Source: an uncultured Oxalobacter sp.
GTDB taxonomy: Bacteria; Pseudomonadota; Gammaproteobacteria; Burkholderiales; Burkholderiaceae_D
DNA length: 64,000 nt
NCBI GenBank assembly: GCA_934277985.1
Contig: CAKQWF010000001.1
Coordinates: 477,612-541,611 of the forward strand
Reading direction: 5' to 3'
Position numbers and translations under genes: made by a program. Below are positions 53,077 through 60,975 of this stretch, piece after piece (the first letter of the stretch is position 1; each line of letters starts with the position of its first letter). The notes beneath the pieces are model-generated. The model was not told the DNA's origin. It did not search any database and saw only the letters and a list, made by a program, of their open reading frames with translations.

Positions 53077-53576
53077 TGGCGCACAGTCCCGAAACGCGGG
53101 CGAATGTCCGCAAACTCTACATCGAGGGCATGCCGCTGACTGGCGCGGCAGCAGCCTGTGGCGTCAACTATGACACGGCCCGCAGCTGGAAAGCATCGGC
53201 CGAAGCCAAAGGCGATAACTGGGATACTGCCCGTGCGGCCTATCGTATCGGCGACATGGGGATCGAGGAATTATCCCGTCAGCTGGTCGACGACTTCTCC
53301 AGGCAAGTCATCACGACCACCCGCGAGATCGAAAACGGCGAACTGGCCGCGGCGGACAAGGCCTTGTTGCTGGCCCAGCTGGCGGATGCCTATGCCAAGT
53401 TCTCCAAGGCATTCGGGCGGATCAATCCGGAATATTCCGGACTGTCGGTCGCACTCGATACCCTGAAGATCGTGGTCGATCATTTGCGGGTAGCCGATCC
53501 GGATGCGTTGAAGGCTCTGCATTCGCATCTGGATGAGATCGGTGCCATCGTAGGGAAACGCTATGGACGACATTAA
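53076..53576 (+). CDS. Terminase small subunit (DUF1804)
   Basis: The 166 residues include an N-terminal helix-turn-helix (RKLYIEGMPLTGAAAACGVN, YDTARSWKASAEAKGDNWDTAR), as in DUF1804, the BcepMu/Mu gp27-type terminase small subunit. It precedes the large subunit with a 14-bp overlap. Confidence 0.88.
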   Translation: MAHSPETRANVRKLYIEGMPLTGAAAACGVNYDTARSWKASAEAKGDNWDTARAAYRIGDMGIEELSRQLVDDFSRQVITTTREIENGELAAADKALLLAQLADAYAKFSKAFGRINPEYSGLSVALDTLKIVVDHLRVADPDALKALHSHLDEIGAIVGKRYGRH

Positions 53577-55221
53577 GGAAATTCGAAGCTGGAAGGAATT
53601 TCAGGCCGAGCTGGCCAAGCTCGGTGAGGCAATCCGCATCCAGATCGAAACCGAATGCGAAGCCTTTCGTATCGATCCGGAAGAAAGCAGAAAGCGCCGT
53701 GAACGGGCATGGCACGATTACCGTTTTTTTTGCCAGACCTATTTTCCACACTATGTGCCGACTCCGTATTTCTCGCAGTTTCAGCAGTTCATTTTCGACA
53801 GATTGCCGGAAGTGATTGATGGCGATGCTGATGGACGCGAAGTCCATATGGCACCGCGCGGCGAAGCCAAATCGACCTATGAAACCCAGTTGGGATCGCT
53901 CTGGTGCATCGTGACCGGCCGGAAGCACATGATCGGGCTGATCATGAATACCGAGGAACAGGCGGCGGAAATGCTGGAATCCATCAAGGCGGAACTGGAT
54001 ACCAATCCCCGTCTGGCGATGGATTTTCCACAAGCATGCGGACAGGGTCGCGTCTGGCAGGCGACGACAGCGATCACCGCCAACAACATCAAAGTCCGGA
54101 TCGGCGGTACCGGCAAGAAAATACGTGGGATGAAACACGGTCCGTATCGTCCCGATCTGGTCTTTCTGGACGATCTGGAAAACGACGAACAGGTGCGCCA
54201 GAAGTCACAGCGTGACAAGACGGAAAAATATGTTTTGTCGGCTGTACTGGGGCTGGCCGGTCCGGCCGGCGGAATGGATGTATTCTGGGTCGGCACATCC
54301 CTGCATTATGACGCAGCGATCAACCGGGTGTCGCGCCGTCCCGGCTGGCGTCGCAAAGTGTTCCGGTCGATCATGCAGTGGCCGGACCGGATGGATTTGT
54401 GGGACAGATGGGAAAGCATCTATACATCCGGCGGCAACGACGATCTGGCACGTGAGCAGGCAGAGAAAGACGCACTGGATTTTTACCGAAAGCACCGCAA
54501 GGCGATGGAGGCCGGTGCCGTCGTGTCATGGCCCGAGGTCAGACCGCTATACCGTCTCATGTGCATGCGGGCCATCGATCATGATGCGTTCAATCAGGAA
54601 CAGCAGAACGAGGCCGGCAACAACGATCTGGCACCATTTAAGGATATCCGCTTCTGGACGGATCGCCAGTCGGACTGGCTGTATTTCGGGGCAATCGATC
54701 CGTCGCTCGGACGACAGGACAAATCCCGCGATCCATCCGCCATCCTGATTGGTGGCTTGCGGCACAAGGATATGACATTGCATGTGGTCGAGGCGGATAT
54801 CGGCCGACGGGTACCGGACATGATCATCACACGCGCCATTGACTTGCAACGGCAATACCGCTGCGTGGCGTGGGGCATCGAGTCGGTGCAATTCCAGGAA
54901 TTTTTATATACCGAGTTGCTCAAGCGCTCGTCGGCTGCCGGTATCCCGTTTCCGGGTGTGGCTCTCAGACAGCATGCGGACAAGGATTTGCGCATCATCA
55001 GTCTGCAACCGTACATCGCCAGTGGCCAGATTCTTCTGCACCGGTCGCAGTACGCACTCATCGAACAGTTACGCTTCTACCCTGAAGCGGATCATGATGA
55101 CGGGCCGGACGCGCTGGAGATGCTCTGGCGGATAGCCCGGCAATATGGTGGAGACTGGGGATATACACCGGTCGTGCCGTCGGAGCGGTACCGTGGCAAG
55201 CAGGATGACTGGGAGGATTGA
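53563..55221 (+). CDS. Terminase large subunit (BcepMu gp28-like)
   Basis: The 552 residues carry an ATPase domain with a variant Walker A PRGEAKS at 98-104 and Walker B LVFLDD (Asp203-Asp204), then an RNase H-like nuclease domain starting YFGAIDPSLG (about residue 373) and ending in a DDGPDALEM acidic motif. It packages DNA by headful cutting in host flanks, as in Mu. Confidence 0.93.
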   Translation: MDDIKEIRSWKEFQAELAKLGEAIRIQIETECEAFRIDPEESRKRRERAWHDYRFFCQTYFPHYVPTPYFSQFQQFIFDRLPEVIDGDADGREVHMAPRGEAKSTYETQLGSLWCIVTGRKHMIGLIMNTEEQAAEMLESIKAELDTNPRLAMDFPQACGQGRVWQATTAITANNIKVRIGGTGKKIRGMKHGPYRPDLVFLDDLENDEQVRQKSQRDKTEKYVLSAVLGLAGPAGGMDVFWVGTSLHYDAAINRVSRRPGWRRKVFRSIMQWPDRMDLWDRWESIYTSGGNDDLAREQAEKDALDFYRKHRKAMEAGAVVSWPEVRPLYRLMCMRAIDHDAFNQEQQNEAGNNDLAPFKDIRFWTDRQSDWLYFGAIDPSLGRQDKSRDPSAILIGGLRHKDMTLHVVEADIGRRVPDMIITRAIDLQRQYRCVAWGIESVQFQEFLYTELLKRSSAAGIPFPGVALRQHADKDLRIISLQPYIASGQILLHRSQYALIEQLRFYPEADHDDGPDALEMLWRIARQYGGDWGYTPVVPSERYRGKQDDWED

Positions 55222-55526
55222 TGACGCGACTTTTCGATTTTCGGCACGATGACGTGCATTACATCGTTCAGGTCCGGCGATATCGAAACGGGTTCAATGG
55301 TAATGACATGTCATCGGTTTATGTCATGCAAATGGAAGACGACGGGAACGGACGGCCGGTTTTCCATGCACAGGTGTGTGGCCATCCGGATATGGCCGAA
55401 CTGGCGAAAGAATCGTTCAACCGTTATATCGAATACGCCACCATGTCTCCGGAGGAAAAAGCGGAACGTCGGCGCAAATCGGATGCACTCAAGGCGAAAA
55501 TCAGACAGAGGATGCAACATGGGTAA
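55221..55526 (+). CDS. Small phage protein of unknown function
   Basis: The 101 residues include beta strands and a basic C-terminal helix (EKAERRRKSDALKAKIRQR). ATG 55221 has gggagg 5 bases upstream and shares a base with the terminase stop. It lies between terminase and portal, overlapping the portal start by 8 bp. Role unknown. Confidence 0.7.
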   Translation: MTRLFDFRHDDVHYIVQVRRYRNGFNGNDMSSVYVMQMEDDGNGRPVFHAQVCGHPDMAELAKESFNRYIEYATMSPEEKAERRRKSDALKAKIRQRMQHG

Positions 55527-57069
55527 TATTCTAACGGCTCTTTCACGATTCAAAGACCTTTTGAATATCAGAAAAAAGGATATCGATAGCGATTTGCAAG
55601 CCGTGGCGAAATCGACGCGATCCCGGTCTGCCAATTACCTGTCGGTGCAGACACTGGACCCGGTCAGACTGGGCAGTGCTTTTTCCATTGCCGACAACGG
55701 TGATATTGCCGATCAGGCCACGCTGTTCGAACTGGTTGAGGAACATGATCCGCATATTTTTTCCGAATTGTCCAAACGTCGCAGGGCGGTCACCGGCCTT
55801 GGCTGGCAACTTCGTGCACCACGGGATGCTTCACAGTCCGAACTGGACAGAACGGCCGAATTGCAGGATATGCTGGCTGATATTCCGGGCATCGAGGATG
55901 CGTTGTATGACGTGACCGATGCCATCGGCAAGGGATTCTGCGCGCTGGAAATCGACTGGGGCAAAGGTGATGTCTGGTTGCCGCGACGACTGATTTTTGT
56001 GCCTCAGCATGATTTTCGGGTCGATATCCGAAACGGTGACTTCCTGTATCTCAACAACGGTATTCCGGAACCATTGAAACCCGCTGTCTGGTGCATCCAC
56101 GAGCACAAGGCGAAATCCGGTTATATCGAACAGGCTGCCTTGTTCCGCGTGCTGGCATGGACGTATGCCTACAAGGCTTATAACGTGATGGACATGCAGC
56201 GTTTTCTGGAAACCTACGGCATGCCGCTACGTCTCGGGAAATACCCGGACGGGATCACTGAAAAACAGCGAAACGAACTGTTGCGCGCCGTGCGCAATAT
56301 CGGGTATGACGGTGCCGGGATCATCTCGACGCAAATGTCGATCGATTTCATCGAAGCAAAAAATACCGGTCGGGTCGATGATTTTTTATCGGCGATCGAA
56401 TACTGGGAACGCAAGCAGTCGCTGGCGATTCTGGGCGGTACCCTGACATCACAGGCGGATGGCCGGACATCGACCAATGCGCTGGGTCTTGTCCATGACA
56501 AGGTGCGGCGCGAGATCATGCTGCACGATGCACGCCAGATCGAGCCGTCAATCACACGCGAACTGCTGGCAAAAATCGTGGCGGTCAATGGCATGTTTCC
56601 GATGGATCGCATGCCGGTTTTCCGGTTCGATACGGCCGAACCGGTCGATCAGGAAAAAGCCGTCAAAATCCTGACCGATGGCGTCAGATTGGGGATGGAG
56701 ATCGACATCGAGTATGCGCACGAGTTATTGCAAATTCCGCGTGCCGGCAAGGATGCCAAATTGTTGACCGCCAGCCAGATCGGTATGGCCACCGATACCG
56801 CCAGTCTGTCACGTGCAGCCTTGTCTGTCACCCAAACGGATCATTCCGTTGACGCCATGGCCGACAAACTGGCAAACGAGGCAACGGTGCACGAACAGGC
56901 GATCATCCAGCAGATTTACGCCTGCATCGCAGATTCTGGAGATTATGACGAGGCTATCGCAAAAATAGAACAGCTGAACATCGATCTGTCGGCATTCGCC
57001 ACTCTGATCGGACAGGGGATGGCTGCCGCCGATCTGGCCGGACGGGCTGATATTGGGAGAGAAAAATGA
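55519..57069 (+). CDS. Portal protein (Mu gp29, DUF935)
   Basis: The 516 residues match DUF935 portals: HIFSELSKRRRAVTGLGWQL, the wing/stem region with WTYAYKAYNVMDMQRFLETYG and QADGRTSTNALG. The start is ATG 55519 with agagga upstream; the earlier part of the frame overlaps the previous gene. In Mu, F follows directly, but here an opposite-strand gene intervenes. Confidence 0.92.
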   Translation: MGNILTALSRFKDLLNIRKKDIDSDLQAVAKSTRSRSANYLSVQTLDPVRLGSAFSIADNGDIADQATLFELVEEHDPHIFSELSKRRRAVTGLGWQLRAPRDASQSELDRTAELQDMLADIPGIEDALYDVTDAIGKGFCALEIDWGKGDVWLPRRLIFVPQHDFRVDIRNGDFLYLNNGIPEPLKPAVWCIHEHKAKSGYIEQAALFRVLAWTYAYKAYNVMDMQRFLETYGMPLRLGKYPDGITEKQRNELLRAVRNIGYDGAGIISTQMSIDFIEAKNTGRVDDFLSAIEYWERKQSLAILGGTLTSQADGRTSTNALGLVHDKVRREIMLHDARQIEPSITRELLAKIVAVNGMFPMDRMPVFRFDTAEPVDQEKAVKILTDGVRLGMEIDIEYAHELLQIPRAGKDAKLLTASQIGMATDTASLSRAALSVTQTDHSVDAMADKLANEATVHEQAIIQQIYACIADSGDYDEAIAKIEQLNIDLSAFATLIGQGMAAADLAGRADIGREK

Positions 57070-57159
57070 AGTTGGCTTATGATGCACACAATCCTTGTTT
57101 CTTGCCGCATCAATCGGCTTTCGGGATCGCAAGACAAGTGTCTGTTACCTGTTTGCAAA

Positions 57160-57573
57160 TCATTTACGTTGACCTGACCACGGCAGCATTTGCGGGAATG
57201 GCCATAGATGTTCTACAAAATAGGCTAAAACGTTTGGCCCCAGTGTTGCCTCATCCGTCTCACTCAAAAAATCCGGCGGAAAAAGAAGGTTATTGAACAT
57301 GGTAAGGAAGATGACATATTGCGTCAGCACTTCTTGGAGTGCCTTTTGCTGTCCACGACGCATTTTCAATACTTCACTTACCGATAAGGCTTGGCCTGTA
57401 GCAAAACGGGTAAATATTTCATTTGCATGTCCAAATTCCAGCTTTTCCTTTTCAACAGCCTTATTTTTGGCAAAGGTTTTTTGTAAAAAATCATATAAGG
57501 ACTCACAAACTTGGGGTGAAGTGATGGGCTTTTTGTTCTCCACGACGAAAGCTCCTATGAAGTCAATATCCAT
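57160..57573 (-). CDS. Opposite-strand AT-rich gene (moron-like), unknown function
   Basis: The 137-residue protein lies alone on the minus strand between two plus-strand structural genes. It is visibly AT-richer than they are. It is helical and hydrophobic in the middle (LTQYVIFLTMFNNLLFPPDFL) with no known motif. A sigma-70-like promoter ttgaag-17-taaaat sits upstream on the minus strand (about 57590-57620), which suits expression from the prophage. A GTG at 57543 with taggagc upstream is an alternative start (127 residues). Candidates are a superinfection-exclusion or immunity protein, by position only. Confidence 0.75.
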   Translation of the reverse strand: MDIDFIGAFVVENKKPITSPQVCESLYDFLQKTFAKNKAVEKEKLEFGHANEIFTRFATGQALSVSEVLKMRRGQQKALQEVLTQYVIFLTMFNNLLFPPDFLSETDEATLGPNVLAYFVEHLWPFPQMLPWSGQRK

Positions 57574-57660
57574 GCAGGCGTTGAGGTATTTTAGCGAAGC
57601 AAGAAAACCTCTTCAAACAACAAAATCTTGCCCAACAGCCAAATATTGAGGAAGAAACAG

Positions 57661-58962
57661 ATGACAACAGTAAATACATCATTGGACATTCTTCCGTTCG
57701 AGGAAGCCATCGAGTTTTTCGCCAATAAAATCCAACTGCCATCTTCCGGCTGGACCGACATCTGGCAGGAACAGCACAGTCACGCTTTTGTCGTAGCCGG
57801 TGCGACGGCGGATTCACTGGTTTCCGATTTTTACAATGCCTTGAAACGTCATCAGGCAGAGGGCAAGAGCTATGCGGATTTCCGGAAAGATTTCGATGAA
57901 ATCGTCAGAAAACATGGCTGGGCGCATAACGGTTCCCCCGGCTGGCGCTCGAAGGTCATTTATCAGACCAATATGCGGCAGGCGTATAACGCGGGACGTT
58001 ACAAACAGATGGTCAAGGTGAAAGAACTGCGACCTTACTGGCGTTACCGCCACAACAGTGTCGAACATCCCCGGCTGGAACATTTGGCGTGGGATGGTTT
58101 GATCATTGCGGCAGATGATCCGTGGTGGCAGACACATATGCCGCAAAACGGATGGGGATGCAAATGCGAGGTTGAATCACTGTCACGTTATGAGGCGCGT
58201 GAGGCATGGGAAGCGTCCGGCAAAAATGGCCCGGATACAGCGCCGGAAATCGAGTGGGAAGATCGGGTTGTCGGATCGCGTGGCAGTAATCCACGTGTCG
58301 TGAGGGTTCCCAAAGGTATTGATCCGGGGTTTGCCTATAATCCGGGACGGGCATGGCTGGAACCGCATACCGTTCCGCCACTGACTGGTTATGACGCCGT
58401 ATTGGCCGAACGCAAGACAGCATGGCCGACGGGATTTGTTCAGCCTACTCAATCCACGCCGACCGTTGTACCATCAAGTTATCGGTTATCGCCAGACATT
58501 CCACCGGTTGAAGCTGTTAAACGTTTTCTGAATATATTTGGTGCTTCACTGGACAAGGGCACGGTCTTTTATGACAAGATAGGTACTCCCATTGCAATCA
58601 GCAAAGCATTGTTTATTACTGGCGAGGACAAAGACAGTGATAATTTCAAGTGGCTCTCCGCAGAAAATAAATCCAAACGTCTTCCGTATATCAATTTTTT
58701 AGCCGCTACATTGATCGAACCGGATGAGATATGGTGGCATTGGGAGAAAGACCGGAGCAAAGATGGTAACTGGCGCTTGCGCAGGCGTTATCTTCGTTCA
58801 TTCGAGATAGAAGGCACTAATGAATATGCTGTTACCGTCTTTGAATGGGGGAAAAATGGATGGCATGGATCAACCGCATTTATGCCTGATGCCCGGCAGC
58901 AAACAAAACGGTTGAAATATTTCAATAACCAGAGAATTGGACGATTGCTCTATAAAAAATGA
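57661..58962 (+). CDS. MuF head protein fused to a C-terminal PBECR2-like nuclease domain
   Basis: The 433 residues comprise the MuF domain (about residues 45-185), with YQTNMRQAYNAGRYKQM, HNSVEHPRLEHLAWDG, the PQNGWGCKC motif and a proline-rich linker. A C-terminal domain follows (about 285-433) with GTPIAISKALF, EPDEIWWHWE, LRRRYLRSFE and a final QRIGRLLYKK, the pattern of phage Barnase-EndoU-ColicinE5/D-RelE-like (PBECR2) nucleases. MuF proteins enter the host cell with DNA in related phages, so this may act as an injected toxin. The linker and toxin half are AT-richer. ATG 57661 follows gaggaag. Confidence 0.82.
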   Translation: MTTVNTSLDILPFEEAIEFFANKIQLPSSGWTDIWQEQHSHAFVVAGATADSLVSDFYNALKRHQAEGKSYADFRKDFDEIVRKHGWAHNGSPGWRSKVIYQTNMRQAYNAGRYKQMVKVKELRPYWRYRHNSVEHPRLEHLAWDGLIIAADDPWWQTHMPQNGWGCKCEVESLSRYEAREAWEASGKNGPDTAPEIEWEDRVVGSRGSNPRVVRVPKGIDPGFAYNPGRAWLEPHTVPPLTGYDAVLAERKTAWPTGFVQPTQSTPTVVPSSYRLSPDIPPVEAVKRFLNIFGASLDKGTVFYDKIGTPIAISKALFITGEDKDSDNFKWLSAENKSKRLPYINFLAATLIEPDEIWWHWEKDRSKDGNWRLRRRYLRSFEIEGTNEYAVTVFEWGKNGWHGSTAFMPDARQQTKRLKYFNNQRIGRLLYKK

Positions 58963-58990
58963 AAACGAGACCATTTGCCGATCTCGTTTT
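58962..58990 (+). terminator. Hairpin between MuF gene and gpG
   Basis: A 9-bp inverted repeat aaaacgaga / tctcgtttt (58962-58970, 58982-58990) starts at the last base of the MuF stop codon and ends in Ts. It may be a partial terminator. Confidence 0.6.
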
Positions 58991-59055
58991 CAGTGGAAGG
59001 GAATACGCACTCCGGGCAAATCAGACGATACGCCCAACCACCGTAAGGTCAGTAT

Positions 59056-59489
59056 ATGCAAATCATCATTGACATTCAAGCCAACGATTTCAATCACACC
59101 CTGTCGCTGATCCGCAACCGATTCTTGAAAGCATCGGGGAAACCTTGCTGAACCGGAACAAGGACCGGCATCGCAAGCAGGTCGATCCGGAAGGAACGCC
59201 TTGGCATCCGTTGTCGGCCAAAACACTGGCACGGAAAAAAACACAAAGAATGCTGTACGAACATGGCGATATGCTGGGCAGTCTGCATCCTCAATCGGCC
59301 GGTAACGTTCTGACCTTGGCATTTGGAAACGAAAAGGCGAAGTGGCACCATAAAGGGACAAAAAGCAAGACGACCAATCGTACCAGATTGCCTGCCAGAC
59401 CGTTGCTGGGTTTCCCGGATGATGATGCCGATGCAGTAAAACATCTGGTACAGGATCACATCGAATACCTGCTTTCAAAGAGGAAATAA
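59056..59489 (+). pseudogene. Virion morphogenesis protein gpG, frameshifted
   Basis: The first frame starts at ATG 59056 (MQIIIDIQANDFNHTLSL) and stops at 59151. The family continuation PILESIGETLLNR is in the next frame and joins the long frame to 59489 (DPEGTPWHPLSAKTLARKK, HGDMLGSL), a clear Mu gpG pattern. The span of 434 bp is one base short of whole codons, so one indel near 59101-59110 explains the break. No slippery heptamer is visible there. It may be decay or a sequence error. Confidence 0.8.
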
Positions 59490-59610
59490 AAAGTCTTTGT
59501 GAATTGTTTGAAGGGTATTTTTCGGTAATTTGATAACGGATTTTTTACCGATTCGAAGAGAAATTTTCCGTATTTTTCCAGCTATTTTTTCCCGAATTTT
59601 TACCAAAATC

Positions 59611-59644
59611 GTCCGGAAATCAAAATTTTTTACAAAAACCGTCA
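59611..59644 (-). repeat. Right-end transposase-binding repeat and terminus
   Basis: Inverted copy of ttgatttccggac at 59611-59623; from it, exactly 21 bp lead to the terminal TCA at 59644, the same spacing as at the left end. The preceding 59490-59610 is AT-rich non-coding phage end. Confidence 0.72.
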
Positions 59645-59658
59645 AACCTAGTATCCAT

Positions 59659-59666
59659 GCGGGTTT
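59659..59666 (+). repeat. 8-bp direct repeat at right prophage border
   Basis: Second copy of gcgggttt, matching 27561-27568. Confidence 0.4.
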
Positions 59667-59743
59667 CAGGCCGTTTTTGACCTTTTTTATTCATCCAGTT
59701 TCTAACACCTCCCTACTAGGGGGAAGGCGGCGGTTTTCCGGCG

Positions 59744-59788
59744 GTCCGAATGAAAAACGCCTGCGATGCAGGCGTTTTTCATTCGGAC
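59744..59788. terminator. Long perfect hairpin, bidirectional terminator
   Basis: A perfect 21-bp inverted repeat with a 3-nt loop (gat) spans 59744-59788, with inner GC-rich arms (acgcctgc / gcaggcgt) flanked by A5 and T5 tracts. It lies 11 bp after the stop of the Sel1 gene on the minus strand and would stop transcription in both directions. Confidence 0.9.
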
Positions 59789-59799
59789 TGGATGATGGT

Positions 59800-60699
59800 T
59801 CAGTCATCGAATTCGCCGGGTTTGGCGTGATGGATGCGATAGAGGAGTTCCTGTGCATCGACGTCGCCGCGGATGGCGGATTTTTCAAGCCAGTAAACGG
59901 CTTTTTCCTTGTTTTTCTTGACGCCCTGGCCACGGTAGTACATGTTGCCCAGGAAGGTGGCGGCGTCAGGGTTGCCGGCTTCGGCGCCCTTGGTGAGCAG
60001 GGCTTCGGCTTTTGCGTAGTCCTGTTTGACGTATTTGCCCTGGATGTACATGATGCCGAGAACGGTTTGTGCCAGCGGTTCGTTCTGGTCGGCGGCCTTG
60101 GTCAGCAAGGCGATGGCTTTGGCCGGGTTTCTTTCTTCGCTGTTGTCCAGATAGATCAGGCCGAGGAAGGATTGGGCATCGCGTTCGCCGTTGGCGGATG
60201 CTTTTTCAAGCCATTTTTTCGCTTCGGGGAAGCTCTGTTCGACGCCCATGCCCTTGTAATACATGACGCCGACGAGGGTTTGTGCCGGCGGGTGATTCTG
60301 TTCGGCGGCTTTCAGGAACCATTGGGCGGCTTTTTCGTAGTCGGGTTCGACGCCCAGTCCTTCGCTGTATGCAATGCCCAGATAGGTCTGTGCGCGTGGA
60401 TTGCCGGCTGCGGCGGCTTTTTCGAACCACGGGATGGTTTTGGCATAGTCTTTTTTGACGCCCAGTCCTTCGCGGTACATGTTGCCCAGATAGAGTTGGG
60501 CGGTGGTGTCGCCGCCTTCTGCCGCTTTTTGCAGGTAGGGCAGCGCGTCTTCGTAGCGCTTGACCTTGTATAGCGCGACGCCTTGGGCGGAATCTTCGGC
60601 TACGCCGGCGAATACCAGTCCGGCCGGTGCGATCAGAAGGACGAATATCAGCAGGGAAACATAGCGTTTCCATCCGCTTTGCCGTTTGTTTGCTTGCAT
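59800..60699 (-). CDS. Secreted Sel1-repeat protein, copy 5
   Basis: The 299 residues comprise a signal peptide (YVSLLIFVLLIAPAGLVFA, cleavage near residue 31) and seven Sel1-like repeats (LGNMYREGLGV, LGIAYSEGLGV, VGVMYYKGMGV, LGIMYIQGKYV). It is closest in layout to the copy at 19940-20866. ATG 60699 gives the signal peptide at once. It lies immediately outside the right prophage end. Confidence 0.86.
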   Translation of the reverse strand: MQANKRQSGWKRYVSLLIFVLLIAPAGLVFAGVAEDSAQGVALYKVKRYEDALPYLQKAAEGGDTTAQLYLGNMYREGLGVKKDYAKTIPWFEKAAAAGNPRAQTYLGIAYSEGLGVEPDYEKAAQWFLKAAEQNHPPAQTLVGVMYYKGMGVEQSFPEAKKWLEKASANGERDAQSFLGLIYLDNSEERNPAKAIALLTKAADQNEPLAQTVLGIMYIQGKYVKQDYAKAEALLTKGAEAGNPDAATFLGNMYYRGQGVKKNKEKAVYWLEKSAIRGDVDAQELLYRIHHAKPGEFDD

Positions 60700-60975
60700 G
60701 GATGGCCTCTGTATAAAGTGTGATGGGGGGTGCATCTTTAACTTGAAATGATAACAGTATGACAAGCGCTGGAAAAGCGTTTGCTGTGCAAAATGTGGCT
60801 TGCCACTTGCCGGCAGGTCTTGTACGGGATGTGGCCGGTACGTATGGGACATGCCGCCAGGGCATGCGGGTTGATGGCGTGCGGGGTGTTTTTGTCGCGG
60901 TGTCGCGGCAGGCCTTGGTGCCGGGACAGGCTGACGTGCAGTGTGTGAGCGGTGGTGGACAGGACGGCTGACCGT

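Larger units (their letters stand above)
27568..59644. mobile_element. Mu-like transposable prophage (BcepMu-related), about 32 kb
   Basis: The element contains a DDE transposase of the MuA family, a MuB ATPase, Gam, Mor, a full contractile-tail gene set, and a BcepMu-type terminase and gp16-like regulator. Its proposed ends are tga...tca: on each side, a ttgatttccggac repeat begins exactly 21 bp inside the terminal TG/CA, as expected for transposase end-binding sites. Length is 32,077 bp. A clean 5-bp target duplication is not seen directly outside these ends; an 8-bp direct repeat lies at 27561-27568 and 59659-59666, so the true borders could be up to 15 bp further out. gpG is frameshifted, so activity is uncertain. 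Confidence 0.88.

Noticed and set aside
59101..59151. Programmed frameshift in gpG
   Set aside because: No slippery heptamer is present at the break, and gpG genes of Mu-like phages are not known to need a shift; a simple indel explains it.
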